Counted from the stretch's first letter, positions 50,996-61,697 are shown. The stretch: 64,000 bases of DNA from [Pseudopropionibacterium] massiliense (GCF_900607225.1 NZ_LR027842.1:770088-834087); one strand, 5' to 3'. The notes: generated by a model from the sequence alone, not told the origin. Program-made: numbers and translations.

Positions 50996-52435
50996 ATGAG
51001 CGAGCAGAACACCCCACCCGACGAACACCTGGGACCGGGCCCGAACATGATTCCACCGCCGTCCACGCACGTCTCTGCCTCGCAGGGTCATTCCGGATCG
51101 CCTTCCCCGCCCCTGGAAGAGTCGATGCCCTCACCGCGCCCGTCTCCCGGGCCGCGCAGCAGGGCACGAGTGGTTCTGCTCGTCGTGTTGGCCGCCGTCC
51201 TGGTCCTCGTCGCCGGGTTCGGGGCCTGGTGGTTCCTCCTGCGGGGAAGCAACGGCGGGGAAACCATCAAGCCGGTAGCAGGGTTCGGACAGGCCCCGCA
51301 GATCGCGTGGGAGAGTGACAATCGAGATGGTTTCGTGGGAGGTACCGCGGAAGGTCTGTTGGTGATTCCCGACGTCACCGAGGCAGACGCCCGGCTCAGA
51401 ATGCTCGCGTGGGCCGATGGCTCGGAGCGTTGGTCGGTCGACATCGGTGACAGGGCCAGCGGTGCGGTGAGCGTCCACATTCACACGAAACTCCCCGACG
51501 GGCTTGTCGGGCTGGTCGTCACGGACGCGGCCGGGAAGAATCGGTTCCTGGTTCACCGGGTGTCGAACGGGGAATTCGTGCGGGAAGTGGATCTGGGGCA
51601 TGGGTCGATTGTCGCCAGCGACACGAAAGCGGTCTACCGCTATGAACCGGATGAGGACCGCATCGGCACGGTGAGGATAGGTCGCATACCGGACATCGCG
51701 AACTCCGACGCCACCGAGTGGAGCACCGAGGTGGACATCGTGCCGCAGGAGGGGGCGTACATGGTGAAGGAACGTGACGGATTCGCCGATTTCTGTTGGG
51801 TCAACGAGTTCGGGGTCGAGATCAGCTGTTTCAAGTCCTTGTCCCTGGCCGATGGCAGTCCGCCACCCTGGAAGGACGAATCGACGAGTTTCGTGCGCAG
51901 CAACGGAGTCATCGTCACGTCCAACCAGGACAGCGGTCGCCTGACCGCCTACGACTCGGAGGGCAACCAGCTCTGGCAGAAAGCGGATTCCGGGGGGCCG
52001 CTCCATGTTTTCAGGGATGCCCTGCTCGTCGGGTCGCGTCGAGGTGAGATGATCGAGCGGCTCGATCCCCGCACCGGAGACGTGCGATGGCGGCAGAACT
52101 GGGGGAATGGCTATCCGATCATCTTCGACCACGAAGGGCGGCCGGTGGTGCTGTTCGCGGAGTCGCAGACCCTGAGCGTGGGCAATGCCGACATGGACAC
52201 GGGGGAGATCAGGGTGGAGAAATACTCTGTCGCGTCCGGGCGGGTGGTGTTCCGGACGGCGGATGGCGACATCGTGGCATCCGACGACAGGGGGAAAGGC
52301 GTGGACCTGGTGGCGATCAGGCCCGGCCAGTCGGAGATGCTGTGGAAGCAGACCTTCGACGATTACACCGACATTCAGCAGGAGGACCAGTACCTGGTCC
52401 TGCGCAGCAAGGAAAGAGTTGCGGTGCTGAGGTGA
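50996..52435 (+). CDS. PQQ-like beta-propeller membrane protein
   Basis: 479 residues. Residues 1-55 are Pro/Ser-rich and cytosolic, then a single membrane helix ([21 protein letters not shown]). The large extracellular part has PQQ-like/BamB-type repeats (WADGSERWSVDIG, YDSEGNQLWQKA, DPRTGDVRWRQNW, LVAIRPGQSEMLWKQ). No catalytic motif; probably a surface scaffold or sensor. The start is the ATG at 50996 after GTGAGG; an in-frame upstream ATG (50870) would lack a ribosome site. Confidence 0.78.
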   Translation: MSEQNTPPDEHLGPGPNMIPPPSTHVSASQGHSGSPSPPLEESMPSPRPSPGPRSRARVVLLVVLAAVLVLVAGFGAWWFLLRGSNGGETIKPVAGFGQAPQIAWESDNRDGFVGGTAEGLLVIPDVTEADARLRMLAWADGSERWSVDIGDRASGAVSVHIHTKLPDGLVGLVVTDAAGKNRFLVHRVSNGEFVREVDLGHGSIVASDTKAVYRYEPDEDRIGTVRIGRIPDIANSDATEWSTEVDIVPQEGAYMVKERDGFADFCWVNEFGVEISCFKSLSLADGSPPPWKDESTSFVRSNGVIVTSNQDSGRLTAYDSEGNQLWQKADSGGPLHVFRDALLVGSRRGEMIERLDPRTGDVRWRQNWGNGYPIIFDHEGRPVVLFAESQTLSVGNADMDTGEIRVEKYSVASGRVVFRTADGDIVASDDRGKGVDLVAIRPGQSEMLWKQTFDDYTDIQQEDQYLVLRSKERVAVLR

Positions 52436-52570
52436 CGCACAGGGGGAATTGCGATGGAATGCTCTCGTCCCTTCTTGCCGGGAGGCCGGATTCCGGAACC
52501 AGGCGGGGAGTTCTGCTCCAAGGGGGCCGATGTCCTCGAGCGTCAGGACGATCCCTGACGCCCTGATGCA

Positions 52571-52606
52571 TTGGTTTCGCCAGACGGGTGCTGCTTGGGG
52601 TACTCT
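52571..52606 (+). promoter_or_regulatory. Probable promoter of the spc operon
   Basis: A good -10 TACTCT (52601-52606) lies in the 340-bp gene-free stretch before rplN; -35-like TTGGTT is at 52571-52576 (24 bp away) or a weaker TCGCCA nearer. The remaining 170 bp before rplN would be an untranslated leader; I see no protein-coding frame in it. Confidence 0.45.
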
Positions 52607-52777
52607 TGGCAAGTTGCCTTGAGTCTGTGCCCTCCGGGTTGCCGGGTGGGGACCTCTCTCGGGTGACGTCATCCCCGTGCCCAAGGCTCGGGGCGCCTCC
52701 TGGCAAAATCCAGGGGGTTCATCATGCGAGTTCCGACCAGGCCCGGGCCCGGGAACCGGTCGGACGGAGGAGAACAA

Positions 52778-53146
52778 ATGATCCAGCAGGAGTCGCGACT
52801 CAAGGTCGCCGACAACACTGGTGCCAAGGAGCTCTTGTGCATCCGGGTTCTCGGCGGTTCGAAGCGTCGTTACGCCTACCTCGGTGACACCATCGTCGCC
52901 ACGGTCAAGGACGCCATTCCCGGCGGCAACGTCAAGAAGGGCGATGTCGTCAAGGCCGTCGTAGTGCGTACAGTCAAGGAACGTCGCCGCGGCGACGGTT
53001 CATACATCAAGTTCGACGAGAACGCCGCCGTCATCCTGAAGAGCGACGGGGAGCCCCGCGGCACCCGCATCTTCGGCCCGGTGGCGCGGGAACTGCGCGA
53101 GAAGAAGTTCATGCGCATCGTCTCGCTCGCCCCGGAGGTGATCTGA
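52778..53146 (+). CDS. rplN: Ribosomal protein L14
   Basis: 122 residues; [42 protein letters not shown] and the C-terminal [15 protein letters not shown] 52778 follows GGAGGAGAA. First gene of the spc part. Confidence 0.98.
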   Translation: MIQQESRLKVADNTGAKELLCIRVLGGSKRRYAYLGDTIVATVKDAIPGGNVKKGDVVKAVVVRTVKERRRGDGSYIKFDENAAVILKSDGEPRGTRIFGPVARELREKKFMRIVSLAPEVI

Positions 53147-53148
53147 GG

Positions 53149-53520
53149 ATGAACTCGCTCCACGTCAAGAAGGGTGACCGCGTCAAGGTCATCGCAGGCA
53201 AGGACAAGGGCAAGACCGGTGAGATCATCGCCGTCGATCCCCGCGCCCAGAAGGTGACCGTCGAGGGCGTCAACGTCGTCAAGCGGCACAAGCGTGAATC
53301 GCAGGGCGCCAACGGGCGGCGCATCGAGGGCGGCATCATCAGCTCGGAGGCCCCCATCCACGTCTCGAACGTCCAGCTCGTCACCAAGGTTGACGGCAAG
53401 GAGGTCGTGACCCGGGTCGGCTACAAGCGTGTCGATGTGACCAAGAAGCGCTCCGACGGGTCCGAGTACCCGGCCCAGCGCAGCGTTCGCATCGCCCAGA
53501 AGACCGGGAAGGAGATCTGA
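53149..53520 (+). CDS. rplX: Ribosomal protein L24
   Basis: 123 residues; KOW motif [20 protein letters not shown], then NVVKRHKRE and [15 protein letters not shown]. Early 50S assembly protein. Confidence 0.97.
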   Translation: MNSLHVKKGDRVKVIAGKDKGKTGEIIAVDPRAQKVTVEGVNVVKRHKRESQGANGRRIEGGIISSEAPIHVSNVQLVTKVDGKEVVTRVGYKRVDVTKKRSDGSEYPAQRSVRIAQKTGKEI

Positions 53521-54140
53521 TGAGCAGCGACGTCGAGATCCCGCGCCTGAAGAGGAAGTACCGCGAGCAGATCATTCCTGCTCTGCAAGAGGAGTTCAAG
53601 TACGCCAACGTCATGCAGATTCCCGGTCTGACCAAGATCGTGGTCAACATGGGCGTCGGCGAGGCCGCTCGCGATTCCAAGATCATCGATGGCGCCGTCC
53701 GTGACCTGACCGTCATCACCGGCCAGAAGCCCACCATCACCAGGGCCCGCAAGTCCATCGCCCAGTTCAAGTTGCGTGAGGGCATGCCCATCGGTTGTCA
53801 CGTCACTCTCCGCGGGGATCGCATGTGGGAGTTCGCCGACCGGCTTCTGACCCTGGCGCTGCCCCGTATCCGCGACTTCCGTGGCCTCAACGGCCGACAG
53901 TTCGACGGCAAGGGCAACTACACCTTCGGGCTGAACGAGCAGGTCATGTTCCTGGAGATCGACCAGGACAAGATCGACCGCATCCGGGGCATGGACATCA
54001 CGTTCGTGACCTCTGCCACCAATGACCAGGAGGGTCGTGCGCTGCTGAAGCACCTCGGTTTCCCCTTCAAGGCCGTCGACGACCCGAAACCGGTCAAGGG
54101 CGGCCGCGGTCCCGCGTTCCAGCCCAGGAAGAAGAAGTGA
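53520..54140 (+). CDS. rplE: Ribosomal protein L5
   Basis: 206 residues; [43 protein letters not shown] and [20 protein letters not shown]. Binds 5S rRNA. TGATG overlap with rplX. Confidence 0.98.
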   Translation: MSSDVEIPRLKRKYREQIIPALQEEFKYANVMQIPGLTKIVVNMGVGEAARDSKIIDGAVRDLTVITGQKPTITRARKSIAQFKLREGMPIGCHVTLRGDRMWEFADRLLTLALPRIRDFRGLNGRQFDGKGNYTFGLNEQVMFLEIDQDKIDRIRGMDITFVTSATNDQEGRALLKHLGFPFKAVDDPKPVKGGRGPAFQPRKKK

Positions 54141-54149
54141 GCGTGAACC

Positions 54150-54335
54150 ATGGCTAAGACAGCACTCAAGGTCAAGCAGTCCCGCAAACCGAAGTTCGGT
54201 GTGCGCGCCTACACCCGCTGCAAGCGCTGCGGTCGTCCCAAGTCGGTCTACCGCAAGTTCGGTCTGTGCCGCGTCTGCCTGCGTGAGCTCGCCCACGCGG
54301 GTCAGCTTCCCGGCGTGACCAAGTCGTCCTGGTGA
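54150..54335 (+). CDS. rpsZ: Ribosomal protein S14, zinc-binding type
   Basis: 61 residues with four zinc-ligand cysteines: CKRC (24, 27) and CRVC (40, 43). The short Zn form typical of Gram-positive spc operons. A zinc-free S14 paralogue, if any, is elsewhere. Confidence 0.97.
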   Translation: MAKTALKVKQSRKPKFGVRAYTRCKRCGRPKSVYRKFGLCRVCLRELAHAGQLPGVTKSSW

Positions 54336-54427
54336 CCCAGAGCGCCACGAGAAGAACTTCCAATTTTCGATTTGCCAAAGGTCCCCAGACATGAGGGAAA
54401 CCGGGGCGAGAAAGAAGCCAAACAGCC

Positions 54428-54832
54428 ATGACAATGACTGATCCCATCGCAGACATGCTCACGCGTCTGCGTAACGCCAATCAGGCGTACCAGGAATCGA
54501 CGACCATGCCGTCGTCGAAGATCAAGGTCGGCATCGCGGAGATTCTGAAGGCCGAGGGTTACATCTCGAACTTCGAACTGACCGAGGTCGAAGGACAGGT
54601 GGGCAAGGTGCTCAAGGTCACCCTCAAGTACGGTGACTCCCGCGAGCGCTCCATCGCAGGACTGCGTCGCATCAGCAAACCCGGTCTGCGCGTCTACGCG
54701 AAGGCCAAGGCCCTCCCGAAGGTGCTCGGCGGTCTCGGTATCGCCATCATCTCCACGTCCCAGGGCCTGCTGACCGACAAACAAGCAAACGCCAAATCCG
54801 TGGGTGGCGAAGTGCTCGCCTACGTCTGGTGA
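54428..54832 (+). CDS. rpsH: Ribosomal protein S8
   Basis: 134 residues; [20 protein letters not shown] and [28 protein letters not shown]. Preceded by a 92-bp gap after rpsZ, the largest inside this block, containing no gene. Confidence 0.98.
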   Translation: MTMTDPIADMLTRLRNANQAYQESTTMPSSKIKVGIAEILKAEGYISNFELTEVEGQVGKVLKVTLKYGDSRERSIAGLRRISKPGLRVYAKAKALPKVLGGLGIAIISTSQGLLTDKQANAKSVGGEVLAYVW

Positions 54833-54860
54833 CCCGACGAGACTGAAAAGGAGATAGAAC

Positions 54861-55403
54861 ATGTCACGAATTGGCAAGCTCCCGGTCGCGGTCCCGTCCA
54901 ACGTCGAGGTCAAGATCGACGGTCAGGATCTGGCCGTCAAGGGTCCCAAGGGGGAACTGAAGTTCACCGTGCGCGAACCCATCACCGTCGCGAGGAACGA
55001 GCAGGGCGAGCTGGAGGTGTCACGCCCGGACGACGAGCGGCTCTCCCGTTCCCTGCACGGCCTGACCCGTACCCTCGTGTCGAACATGGTCACCGGGGTC
55101 ACCCAGGGATACGAGAAGAAGCTCGAGATCGTGGGCGTCGGGTACCGCGTCATCGCGAAGGGACCCACCCAGCTCGAATTCGCTCTCGGATTCTCGCACC
55201 CGGTGGTGGTCAATGCCCCGGAGGGCATCACCTTCACCGTCGAGACCCAGACCAGGTTCACGGTGCACGGCATCGACAAGCAGCTTGTCGGTGAGACCGC
55301 CGCCAACATCCGCAAGATTCGTAAGCCCGAGCCGTACAAGGGCAAGGGCGTTCGCTACGCGGGCGAGCACGTCCGCCGCAAGGCCGGAAAGGCTGGTAAG
55401 TAA
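54861..55403 (+). CDS. rplF: Ribosomal protein L6
   Basis: 180 residues; [20 protein letters not shown] and [20 protein letters not shown] at the C-terminus. AAAGGAG before the ATG. Confidence 0.98.
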   Translation: MSRIGKLPVAVPSNVEVKIDGQDLAVKGPKGELKFTVREPITVARNEQGELEVSRPDDERLSRSLHGLTRTLVSNMVTGVTQGYEKKLEIVGVGYRVIAKGPTQLEFALGFSHPVVVNAPEGITFTVETQTRFTVHGIDKQLVGETAANIRKIRKPEPYKGKGVRYAGEHVRRKAGKAGK

Positions 55404-55786
55404 TGGCTATCTCGCTTGGCAAGCGCAAGGGCCTGGCGGCGAAGACCGCTGCACGTGCCCGCCGTCAGCTGCGTGGCCGCAAGAAGATCAACGGTACCGC
55501 CGAGCGGCCCCGCATGGTGGTCACCCGCTCCGCGCGCCACCTGTACGTGCAGGTGATCGATGACACCGTCGGGCACACCCTGGCATCGGCCTCCACCATG
55601 GAGGCGGATCTGCGCGTGGTGGAGGGCGACAAGTCCGCCAAGGCCCGCAAGGTCGGGGAGATCATCGCCCAGCGTGCGAAGAAAGTCGGCATCGAGAACG
55701 TAGTCTTCGATCGAGCCGGGAACAAGTACCACGGCCGGATCGCCGCGCTCGCAGATGCGGCGCGCGAAGCCGGTCTCGGATTCTGA
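55403..55786 (+). CDS. rplR: Ribosomal protein L18
   Basis: 127 residues; [19 protein letters not shown]-like N-terminus and [21 protein letters not shown] at the end. Binds 5S rRNA with L5. TAATG overlap with rplF. Confidence 0.97.
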   Translation: MAISLGKRKGLAAKTAARARRQLRGRKKINGTAERPRMVVTRSARHLYVQVIDDTVGHTLASASTMEADLRVVEGDKSAKARKVGEIIAQRAKKVGIENVVFDRAGNKYHGRIAALADAAREAGLGF

Positions 55787-55811
55787 GAACGACGAGAGGA
55801 TAGGGAACACG

Positions 55812-56417
55812 ATGAGTGAAACCCAGCAGCGCGGTGATCGCCGCGGTGGGGAGCGTCGTGGCCGTGACGATCGTCGTGGCCAGGCATCCAGGGAAGAGAA
55901 GAACCAGTATCTCGAGCGCGTGGTTGCCATCAACCGCGTCGCCAAGGTCGTCCAGGGCGGGCGTCGTTTCAGCTTCACCGCCTTGGTGGTCGTCGGCGAC
56001 GGCGAGGGGATGGTCGGCGTCGGCTACGGCAAGGCGAAGGAAGTGCCCGCCGCCATCGCCAAGGGCGTGGAGGAGGCGAAGAAACACTTCTTCCGCGTGC
56101 CGCTGATCCAGCGCACCATCCCGCATCCCGTGCAGGGCGAGAAGGCCGCTGGCGTGGTGCTCCTGCGCCCCGCCTCGCCCGGTACCGGTGTCATCGCCGG
56201 TGGATCGGCGCGCGCGGTGCTCGAGTGCGCCGGTGTGCACGACGTGTTGGCCAAATCGCTCGGCTCGGCCAACGCCATCAACGTCGTCCACGCGACGGTG
56301 GACGCCCTGCAGCAGCTCGAGGAACCGGAGGCCGTCGCGAAGCGTCGCGGCCTGCCGGTGGAGGACGTGGCTCCGGCCGCTCTGCTCCGCGCACGCAAGG
56401 AAGAGGTGGCCGGCTGA
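55812..56417 (+). CDS. rpsE: Ribosomal protein S5
   Basis: 201 residues. A charged Arg/Gly-rich N-terminal extension ([19 protein letters not shown]) precedes the dsRNA-binding domain ([20 protein letters not shown]) and the C-terminal lobe ([19 protein letters not shown]). ATG 55812 with AGAGGATAGGG leader; the open frame upstream lies in rplR. Confidence 0.97.
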   Translation: MSETQQRGDRRGGERRGRDDRRGQASREEKNQYLERVVAINRVAKVVQGGRRFSFTALVVVGDGEGMVGVGYGKAKEVPAAIAKGVEEAKKHFFRVPLIQRTIPHPVQGEKAAGVVLLRPASPGTGVIAGGSARAVLECAGVHDVLAKSLGSANAINVVHATVDALQQLEEPEAVAKRRGLPVEDVAPAALLRARKEEVAG

Positions 56418-56599
56418 TGGCTGAACTGAGGATCACCCAGATCAAGTCAGGGGTCGGCGGCAAGGACTACCAGCGGGCCACGCTTCGCACCCTGGGGTTG
56501 AAGCGCATCGGCCAGACGGTGGTGCGTGAGGATCGCCCCGAAGTGCTCGGCATGATCCGTACCGTCGCCCACCTCGTGGAAGTGGAAGAGGTCAAGTAA
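56417..56599 (+). CDS. rpmD: Ribosomal protein L30
   Basis: 60 residues; [20 protein letters not shown] and [19 protein letters not shown] overlap with rpsE. Confidence 0.97.
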   Translation: MAELRITQIKSGVGGKDYQRATLRTLGLKRIGQTVVREDRPEVLGMIRTVAHLVEVEEVK

Positions 56600-57039
56600 T
56601 GGCTCTCAAGATTCATCACCTGCGCCCCGCCCCGGGCGCCAACACCGCCAAGACCCGCGTGGGCCGCGGCGAGGCGTCCAAGGGCAAGACCGCTGGTCGC
56701 GGCACGAAGGGCACGGGCGCTCGCAAGAACGTCCCCGCGAACTTCGAGGGCGGCCAGATGCCGATGCACATGCGGATCCCGAAGCTCAAGGGCTTCAAGA
56801 ACCCGTTCCGCGTGGAATACCAGGTCGTCAACGTCGGTCGTCTCGCCGAGCTGTTCCCCAAGGGGGGAGCGGTCACGGTGGAGGACCTCGTCGAGGCCGG
56901 CGCCGTCCGTGACGGTGCGCTCGTCAAGGTGCTGGGCGGCGGCGATGTCACCGTCGCCCTCAACGTGACGGCCGACGCGTTCTCGAACTCCGCGAAGGAG
57001 AAGCTGGCGGCTGCCGGCGGGTCCGCGGTGGAGGCCTGA
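56599..57039 (+). CDS. rplO: Ribosomal protein L15
   Basis: 146 residues; [33 protein letters not shown] and [25 protein letters not shown] overlap with rpmD. Unlike the usual order, secY does not follow directly. Confidence 0.97.
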   Translation: MALKIHHLRPAPGANTAKTRVGRGEASKGKTAGRGTKGTGARKNVPANFEGGQMPMHMRIPKLKGFKNPFRVEYQVVNVGRLAELFPKGGAVTVEDLVEAGAVRDGALVKVLGGGDVTVALNVTADAFSNSAKEKLAAAGGSAVEA

Positions 57040-57053
57040 GCAACGGCGTGGGA

Positions 57054-57095
57054 AAGGGCCGGGTGGCCGATCCTCGGATCGGCCACCCGGCCCTT
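57054..57095. terminator. Bidirectional terminator between rplO and wecB
   Basis: 20-bp perfect stem (57054-57073 with 57076-57095; AAGGGCCGGGTGG... core) and a TC loop. Ends transcription of the spc operon here and of the convergent wecB. Confidence 0.9.
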
Positions 57096-57103
57096 CTGGC
57101 CTT

Positions 57104-58285
57104 TCAAGCGGATTTGATCAACGGCCAGGGACGTGCAGGGGTGTGGCTGACGAAGTCGGGGAGGGGATCGCCGACACCGAGAAAGGCAGCGATGCCGGCG
57201 ACCGCCCGTACAGCGGCTGCTCCGTCTCCGTACGGATTGACCGATTCAGGCATCGGTGCATGGCTGGCGAGTCCGTCGAGCAGGCTGCTGACCTCCGCGA
57301 GGATGACCTCCTCGTCCGTGCCGACCAAGCGGGCTGCACCGACCTCGAGCGCCTCGGGGCGATCCGTTCTCTCACGCAGCACCAGGACGGGTTTGCCGAG
57401 GGCCGGTGCCTCCTCCTGCAAACCTCCGGAATCGGTCAGCACGATGCTCGAGGCCTTCAGAACCTGGATGAACTCGCCATAGGGGAGAGGGTCGCATGCG
57501 ATGACGTTGTCCAGGCCGATCAGGGGTGGTAGCAGGCAGTGTCTGACGATGGGATTGAGATGGGCCGGCAGGATCACGTGAAGCCCGGGATGGCGACGTG
57601 CCAGACGGGCGACGGCATGACCGATCCGCTCCATGGGGGCGCCCCAGTTCTCCCGGCGGTGAGCGGTGACCAGCAGGATCGGCGCTCCTGAAGCAATCAC
57701 ATGGCGGATTCTCTCGTTCCGGATGGGGACCTCGGCCTTCACCGCGCGCATCAGGGCGTCGATGACGGTGTTACCGGTGACGATGATGTCCTCACCGCGG
57801 ACGCCTTCCCGCTCCAGGTTGTACCGACACTGCTGGGTCGGTGCCAGGTGCAGGGAACTGAGTCGTGTCGCGATGCTGCGGTTGGCCTCCTCCGGGAACG
57901 GTGCGGTGATGTCGCCGCTGCGAAGTCCGGCCTCCAGGTGGATGACGGGAACGTGCCGGTTGAAACTGGTCAGGGCCGCCGCAGCGACGGTGGAGGTGTC
58001 GCCCTGGACCACGACGGCATCCGGGCGTTGGATCTCGAGGATCGGGTCGAGCAGCGTGATGATGTGGGCCATGATCTCGTTGAGGGTCTGGCCCGGTGTG
58101 AAGACGTTCAGGTCGTGGGTCGGGACGATCCCCAGCACCTCGCCCACCTGATCCAGCATTTCGCGGTGCTGCCCCGTGACCACCGAGATCGACTCGAAAC
58201 GCGGGTCCTCCTCGAGGCGACGGATGACAGGTGCCATCTTGATGCCTTCGGGACGGGTCCCGTACACGGTCATTACTTTTTTCAT
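57104..58285 (-). CDS. wecB: UDP-N-acetylglucosamine 2-epimerase
   Basis: 393 residues of the non-hydrolysing epimerase family (WecB/MnaA), which interconverts UDP-GlcNAc and UDP-ManNAc for cell-wall polysaccharides. MKKVMTVYGTRPEGIKMAPV, VVTGQHREMLDQVG, VQGDTSTVAAAA, HLEAGLRSGD, PFPEEANRSI, LLVTAHRRENWG and DSGGLQEEAPALGKPVLVLRE are all intact. The open frame extends upstream, but ATG 58285 matches the family. Inserted between rplO and secY on the opposite strand. Confidence 0.96.
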   Translation of the reverse strand: MKKVMTVYGTRPEGIKMAPVIRRLEEDPRFESISVVTGQHREMLDQVGEVLGIVPTHDLNVFTPGQTLNEIMAHIITLLDPILEIQRPDAVVVQGDTSTVAAAALTSFNRHVPVIHLEAGLRSGDITAPFPEEANRSIATRLSSLHLAPTQQCRYNLEREGVRGEDIIVTGNTVIDALMRAVKAEVPIRNERIRHVIASGAPILLVTAHRRENWGAPMERIGHAVARLARRHPGLHVILPAHLNPIVRHCLLPPLIGLDNVIACDPLPYGEFIQVLKASSIVLTDSGGLQEEAPALGKPVLVLRERTDRPEALEVGAARLVGTDEEVILAEVSSLLDGLASHAPMPESVNPYGDGAAAVRAVAGIAAFLGVGDPLPDFVSHTPARPWPLIKSA

Positions 58286-58458
58286 GATGTCCCCCAACCA
58301 ACGACGATGGTCACGTCGCGAAATCAATGCGGGAAGCATAGGAGAGTTGGCCGGAAGTATGCAATACCCTCGGGAGAAGTTGCGCATCGGGGAGGTGCGT
58401 CAGCGTGCCGTGGTGACATCCCGGTGACCCCGGGGAGGTTCCGATACCTGGCGCGGCA

Positions 58459-58488
58459 TTGGGGAATGGGCGTGCCCCTTGGTACGCT
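58459..58488 (+). promoter_or_regulatory. Promoter of secY-adk-map
   Basis: TTGGGG (58459-58464), 18-bp spacer, TACGCT (58483-58488), about 50 bp before the secY ribosome site (GAAAGAGG). Needed because wecB separates secY from the spc operon. Confidence 0.6.
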
Positions 58489-58547
58489 GCCTAGGTTGCC
58501 TGAGATGGGCGACGAGTAATTTGCTGAGCAACTGAAAGAGGGGCCGG

Positions 58548-59852
58548 ATGCTCTCCGCCTTCGCTAGCGCGTTCAGGACGCCTGAGCTGCGCAAGAAGAT
58601 CTTCTTCACGCTTGGGATCCTCCTGGTGTTCCGCCTCGGTTCCACCATCCCCGCCCCGAACGTGAACATGCAGGCGCTGAACGCGTGCGTCGCAGACGCC
58701 ACGACAGGTTCCCAGGCAGGGCTCTACTCCCTGATCAACCTGTTCTCGGGCGGCGCCCTGCTGCACTTGACGATCTTCGCCCTGGGCGTGATGCCTTACA
58801 TCACGTCCTCGATCATCCTGCAGCTGCTCGCCGTGGTGATCCCGCGGCTGGAGGCTCTCAGGAAGGAGGGCGCCGCCGGGCAGGCCAAGATCACGCAGTA
58901 CACGCGGTACCTGACCCTCGTGCTGGCGCTGCTGCAGGCGACGGCATTCGTCACCATGGCGCGCACGGGCCAGCTGTTGCAGTGCCGTCAGCCCATCCTC
59001 TACACCCAGGAACTCTTCCCTCTGATCACGATGGTGCTCACCATGACCGCGGGGACCGTCGTGATCATGTGGCTGGGCGAGCTCATCACTGATCGTGGCG
59101 TCGGCAACGGCATGTCCGTGTTGATCTTCACCCAGATCGCCGCCCAGTTCCCGACCGGTCTGTGGTCCATCAAGGAGAGCCACCAGGGGGCCACCGGCTG
59201 GTTCCTGTTCCTGGCCATCATTGCCATCGGACTGCTCGTGATGCTCGGCATCCTTTTCATGGAGCAGGGGCAGCGGCGCGTTCCCGTCCAGTACGCCAAG
59301 CGCATGGTCGGCCGCAGGCTCGTCGGTGGTTCGACCACCTACATCCCGCTGAAGGTCAACCAGTCCGGTGTCATTCCCGTGATCTTCGCGAGCTCCATCC
59401 TCTACCTGCCGATCCTCTACGCCACCTTCCGACCGGAGTCCGGGACCGGGCAGTGGATCGCAGCCAACTTCCACACCAACAGTTGGGTCTACAGCACCCT
59501 CCAGTTCCTCCTCATCGTCGGTTTCTGCTACTTCTACGTCGCCATCACCTTCAACTCCGAGGAGGTCTCGGACAACATGAAGAAGTACGGCGGCTTCATT
59601 CCCGGTATCCGTGCGGGCAAGCCGACGGAACGCTACCTGACCTACGTGCTGAACCGCCTGACCGCGCCGGGGTCGCTGTACCTGGCGATCATCTCGATGA
59701 TCCCGACCCTCGCGTTCATCGCGGTCGGCGCGAACCAGAATTTCCCGTTCGGCGGAACCTCCATCCTCATCATCGTCGGTGTGGCCCTTGACACGGTCAA
59801 GCGCATCGAGAGTCAGCTGCAGCAACGCAACTACGAAGGATTCCTGAGGTGA
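58548..59852 (+). CDS. secY: Protein translocase subunit SecY
   Basis: 434 residues with ten membrane helices. [19 protein letters not shown], the plug region [29 protein letters not shown], the cytosolic loop [11 protein letters not shown] and [15 protein letters not shown] are all diagnostic. Forms the SecYEG channel. Confidence 0.98.
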   Translation: MLSAFASAFRTPELRKKIFFTLGILLVFRLGSTIPAPNVNMQALNACVADATTGSQAGLYSLINLFSGGALLHLTIFALGVMPYITSSIILQLLAVVIPRLEALRKEGAAGQAKITQYTRYLTLVLALLQATAFVTMARTGQLLQCRQPILYTQELFPLITMVLTMTAGTVVIMWLGELITDRGVGNGMSVLIFTQIAAQFPTGLWSIKESHQGATGWFLFLAIIAIGLLVMLGILFMEQGQRRVPVQYAKRMVGRRLVGGSTTYIPLKVNQSGVIPVIFASSILYLPILYATFRPESGTGQWIAANFHTNSWVYSTLQFLLIVGFCYFYVAITFNSEEVSDNMKKYGGFIPGIRAGKPTERYLTYVLNRLTAPGSLYLAIISMIPTLAFIAVGANQNFPFGGTSILIIVGVALDTVKRIESQLQQRNYEGFLR

Positions 59853-60421
59853 GAATGCTCATCATGGGTGCCCCCGGAGCAGGCAAGGGCACCCAGGCTA
59901 CGGCGCTGGCCGAAGCATACGCGGTACCGACCATCTCGACGGGTGACATGTTTCGCGCCAACATACGCAACGGCACCGAGCTGGGCGTCAGGGTCAAAAC
60001 CCTGATCGACGCGGGAGAATACGTGCCCGACGACGTTACGGAGGCAATCGTCGCCGACCGTTTGGCCGAGGAAGACTGTTCCGCAGGGTTTCTCCTCGAC
60101 GGTTTCCCGCGCACCATGCACCAGGTGCACTTCCTGGACCGCCATCTCTCCCGCCAGCGGCAGCGTCTCAACGCCGTCGTCTCGTTGGTGGTGGAACCCG
60201 ACGTGCTGGCAGCGCGCCTGCTGGAGCGCGCCCAGAAGGAGGGGCGCACGGACGACAACGAGGACACCATCAGGCGTCGCATGGAGGTCTACGCTGGTCA
60301 GACCGCGCCACTGCTGTTCCACTACGAGCGGCAGGGGCTGCTCGTGGAGGTTGAGGGCACCGGAACCGTCGAGGAGGTGCGGCAGCGCATGCTCGATGCC
60401 GTGGCGGCGCGCAGGGCCTGA
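59849..60421 (+). CDS. adk: Adenylate kinase, short form
   Basis: 190 residues; P-loop [23 protein letters not shown] and LDGFPRT. The LID is short ([13 protein letters not shown]), without the zinc-binding insertion, as usual in actinobacteria. GTG start overlaps the secY stop (GTGA). Confidence 0.97.
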   Translation: MRMLIMGAPGAGKGTQATALAEAYAVPTISTGDMFRANIRNGTELGVRVKTLIDAGEYVPDDVTEAIVADRLAEEDCSAGFLLDGFPRTMHQVHFLDRHLSRQRQRLNAVVSLVVEPDVLAARLLERAQKEGRTDDNEDTIRRRMEVYAGQTAPLLFHYERQGLLVEVEGTGTVEEVRQRMLDAVAARRA

Positions 60422-60422
60422 G

Positions 60423-61250
60423 ATGCCGATCGAGATCAAGACGCCTGAGCAGCTGCGCACGATGCGCGCCGCGGGGCTGGTGGTGGCCGAGGGGCTGCGC
60501 CGGATGCAGGAGGCGACCGTGGTGGGTGCCACGACGGCGGAGATCGACGCGGTGGGTCGGGCGGTGCTCGCCGAGCACGGTGCGACCTCGAACTTCCTGG
60601 GATACGGGGCCGAGTACGGTGCACCGTTTCCCGGTGTTGCGTGCATCTCGGTCAACGACGAACTGGTCCACGGTGTCCCCGGGGATCGCGTGATCCGCGA
60701 CGGTGACCTCGTCTCCATCGACTTCGGGGCCGTGGTGGACGGATGGCACGGCGACGCGGCCCGCAGTTTCGTCGTCGGCGAGGCACGGGCGGAGGATCTC
60801 GAGATGATCGCCGTCACCCGGCAGGCCATGTGGGCCGGCATTGCCGCGGCCCGCGACGGCGGTCGCGTCGGGGATGTGTCGCGAGCCATCGAGCACTACG
60901 TCAAGCGTCAACCGCGCCGTTACGGGTCGCTGCGCGAGTACACGGGGCACGGGATCGGTTCCCACATGCACATGGAACCGGACGTTCCGAATCAGTTCAG
61001 GTTTCGCCCCAACCCACGTCTCGACGTGGGGATGGCCATCGCGGTGGAACCGATGCTGACCCTCGGACTTCACCAGACGGTGGTCGATGCCGACGAATGG
61101 ACGGTGCGAAGCCGCGACGGGGAGCGCGGTGCCCACTGGGAGAACACCGTGGCCATCACGGAGCGCGGGCTCTGGGTGCTCACGGAACCCGACGGGGGAG
61201 AAGAGGAACTGACCGCGCGCGGCGCTGCCTTCGGGCCGCTCAACGGGTGA
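60423..61250 (+). CDS. map: Methionine aminopeptidase, type I
   Basis: 275 residues. Metal site residues in SIDFGAVVDGWHGDAARSF (two Asp), GHGIGSHMHMEP (His), AVEPMLTLG (Glu) and HWENTVAI (Glu); substrate His in VNDELVHGVPG. Removes the N-terminal Met. ATG 60423 one base after the adk stop. Confidence 0.97.
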   Translation: MPIEIKTPEQLRTMRAAGLVVAEGLRRMQEATVVGATTAEIDAVGRAVLAEHGATSNFLGYGAEYGAPFPGVACISVNDELVHGVPGDRVIRDGDLVSIDFGAVVDGWHGDAARSFVVGEARAEDLEMIAVTRQAMWAGIAAARDGGRVGDVSRAIEHYVKRQPRRYGSLREYTGHGIGSHMHMEPDVPNQFRFRPNPRLDVGMAIAVEPMLTLGLHQTVVDADEWTVRSRDGERGAHWENTVAITERGLWVLTEPDGGEEELTARGAAFGPLNG

Positions 61251-61276
61251 CGGACACGGCTTCTACCATTGATCGC

Positions 61277-61648
61277 ATGAGCAAGTTGCCGCCCTCCTCC
61301 CGCTATCTCCAGCGCGCGGCCGAACCGGTCGGTGAGACGGAACGGGAGGCACTGTCCAAGCGGGTATCGGACGCCTTCGCCGACGGTCGGATGGAATCGA
61401 ATTCCTACCGGAAGTCAATGGACGTGATCTACGGCGCGAAGACCCTGGGTGAGCTGGTCCCCGTTGTGGAGCAGCTTCCGGCGGCGGCGCTCGAGACCCC
61501 CGCGATCGTCGGTGAGGGAAAACTCCCTGCGGGACAGACCGGTGAGATCCACACTCCGGCGCGAGTCGGCATGGCGGTGGTCGGGGCCGTCGTGGGTGTC
61601 GTGACCCTGCTGGCCATCGTGGCCGTCCTTCTGCTGTGGCTGCTCTGA
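61277..61648 (+). CDS. DUF1707 (SHOCT-like) membrane protein
   Basis: 123 residues. A DUF1707-type segment (VGETEREALSKRVSDAFADGRM, then SYRKSMDVIYGAKTLGEL) is followed by one C-terminal membrane helix (AVVGAVVGVVTLLAIVAVLLLWLL). Function unknown. A TACCAT -10-like hexamer seven bases before the ATG suggests a leaderless message independent of map. Confidence 0.75.
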   Translation: MSKLPPSSRYLQRAAEPVGETEREALSKRVSDAFADGRMESNSYRKSMDVIYGAKTLGELVPVVEQLPAAALETPAIVGEGKLPAGQTGEIHTPARVGMAVVGAVVGVVTLLAIVAVLLLWLL

Positions 61649-61697
61649 GCGGGGAACCGCGAGTTCGACGCGATACGGGGCTGAGTAGTCTCTAGCC

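Noticed and set aside
51131-52777. 548-codon minus-strand open frame opposite the PQQ-like gene
   Set aside because: Shadow; the sense frame has the membrane helix and propeller repeats.
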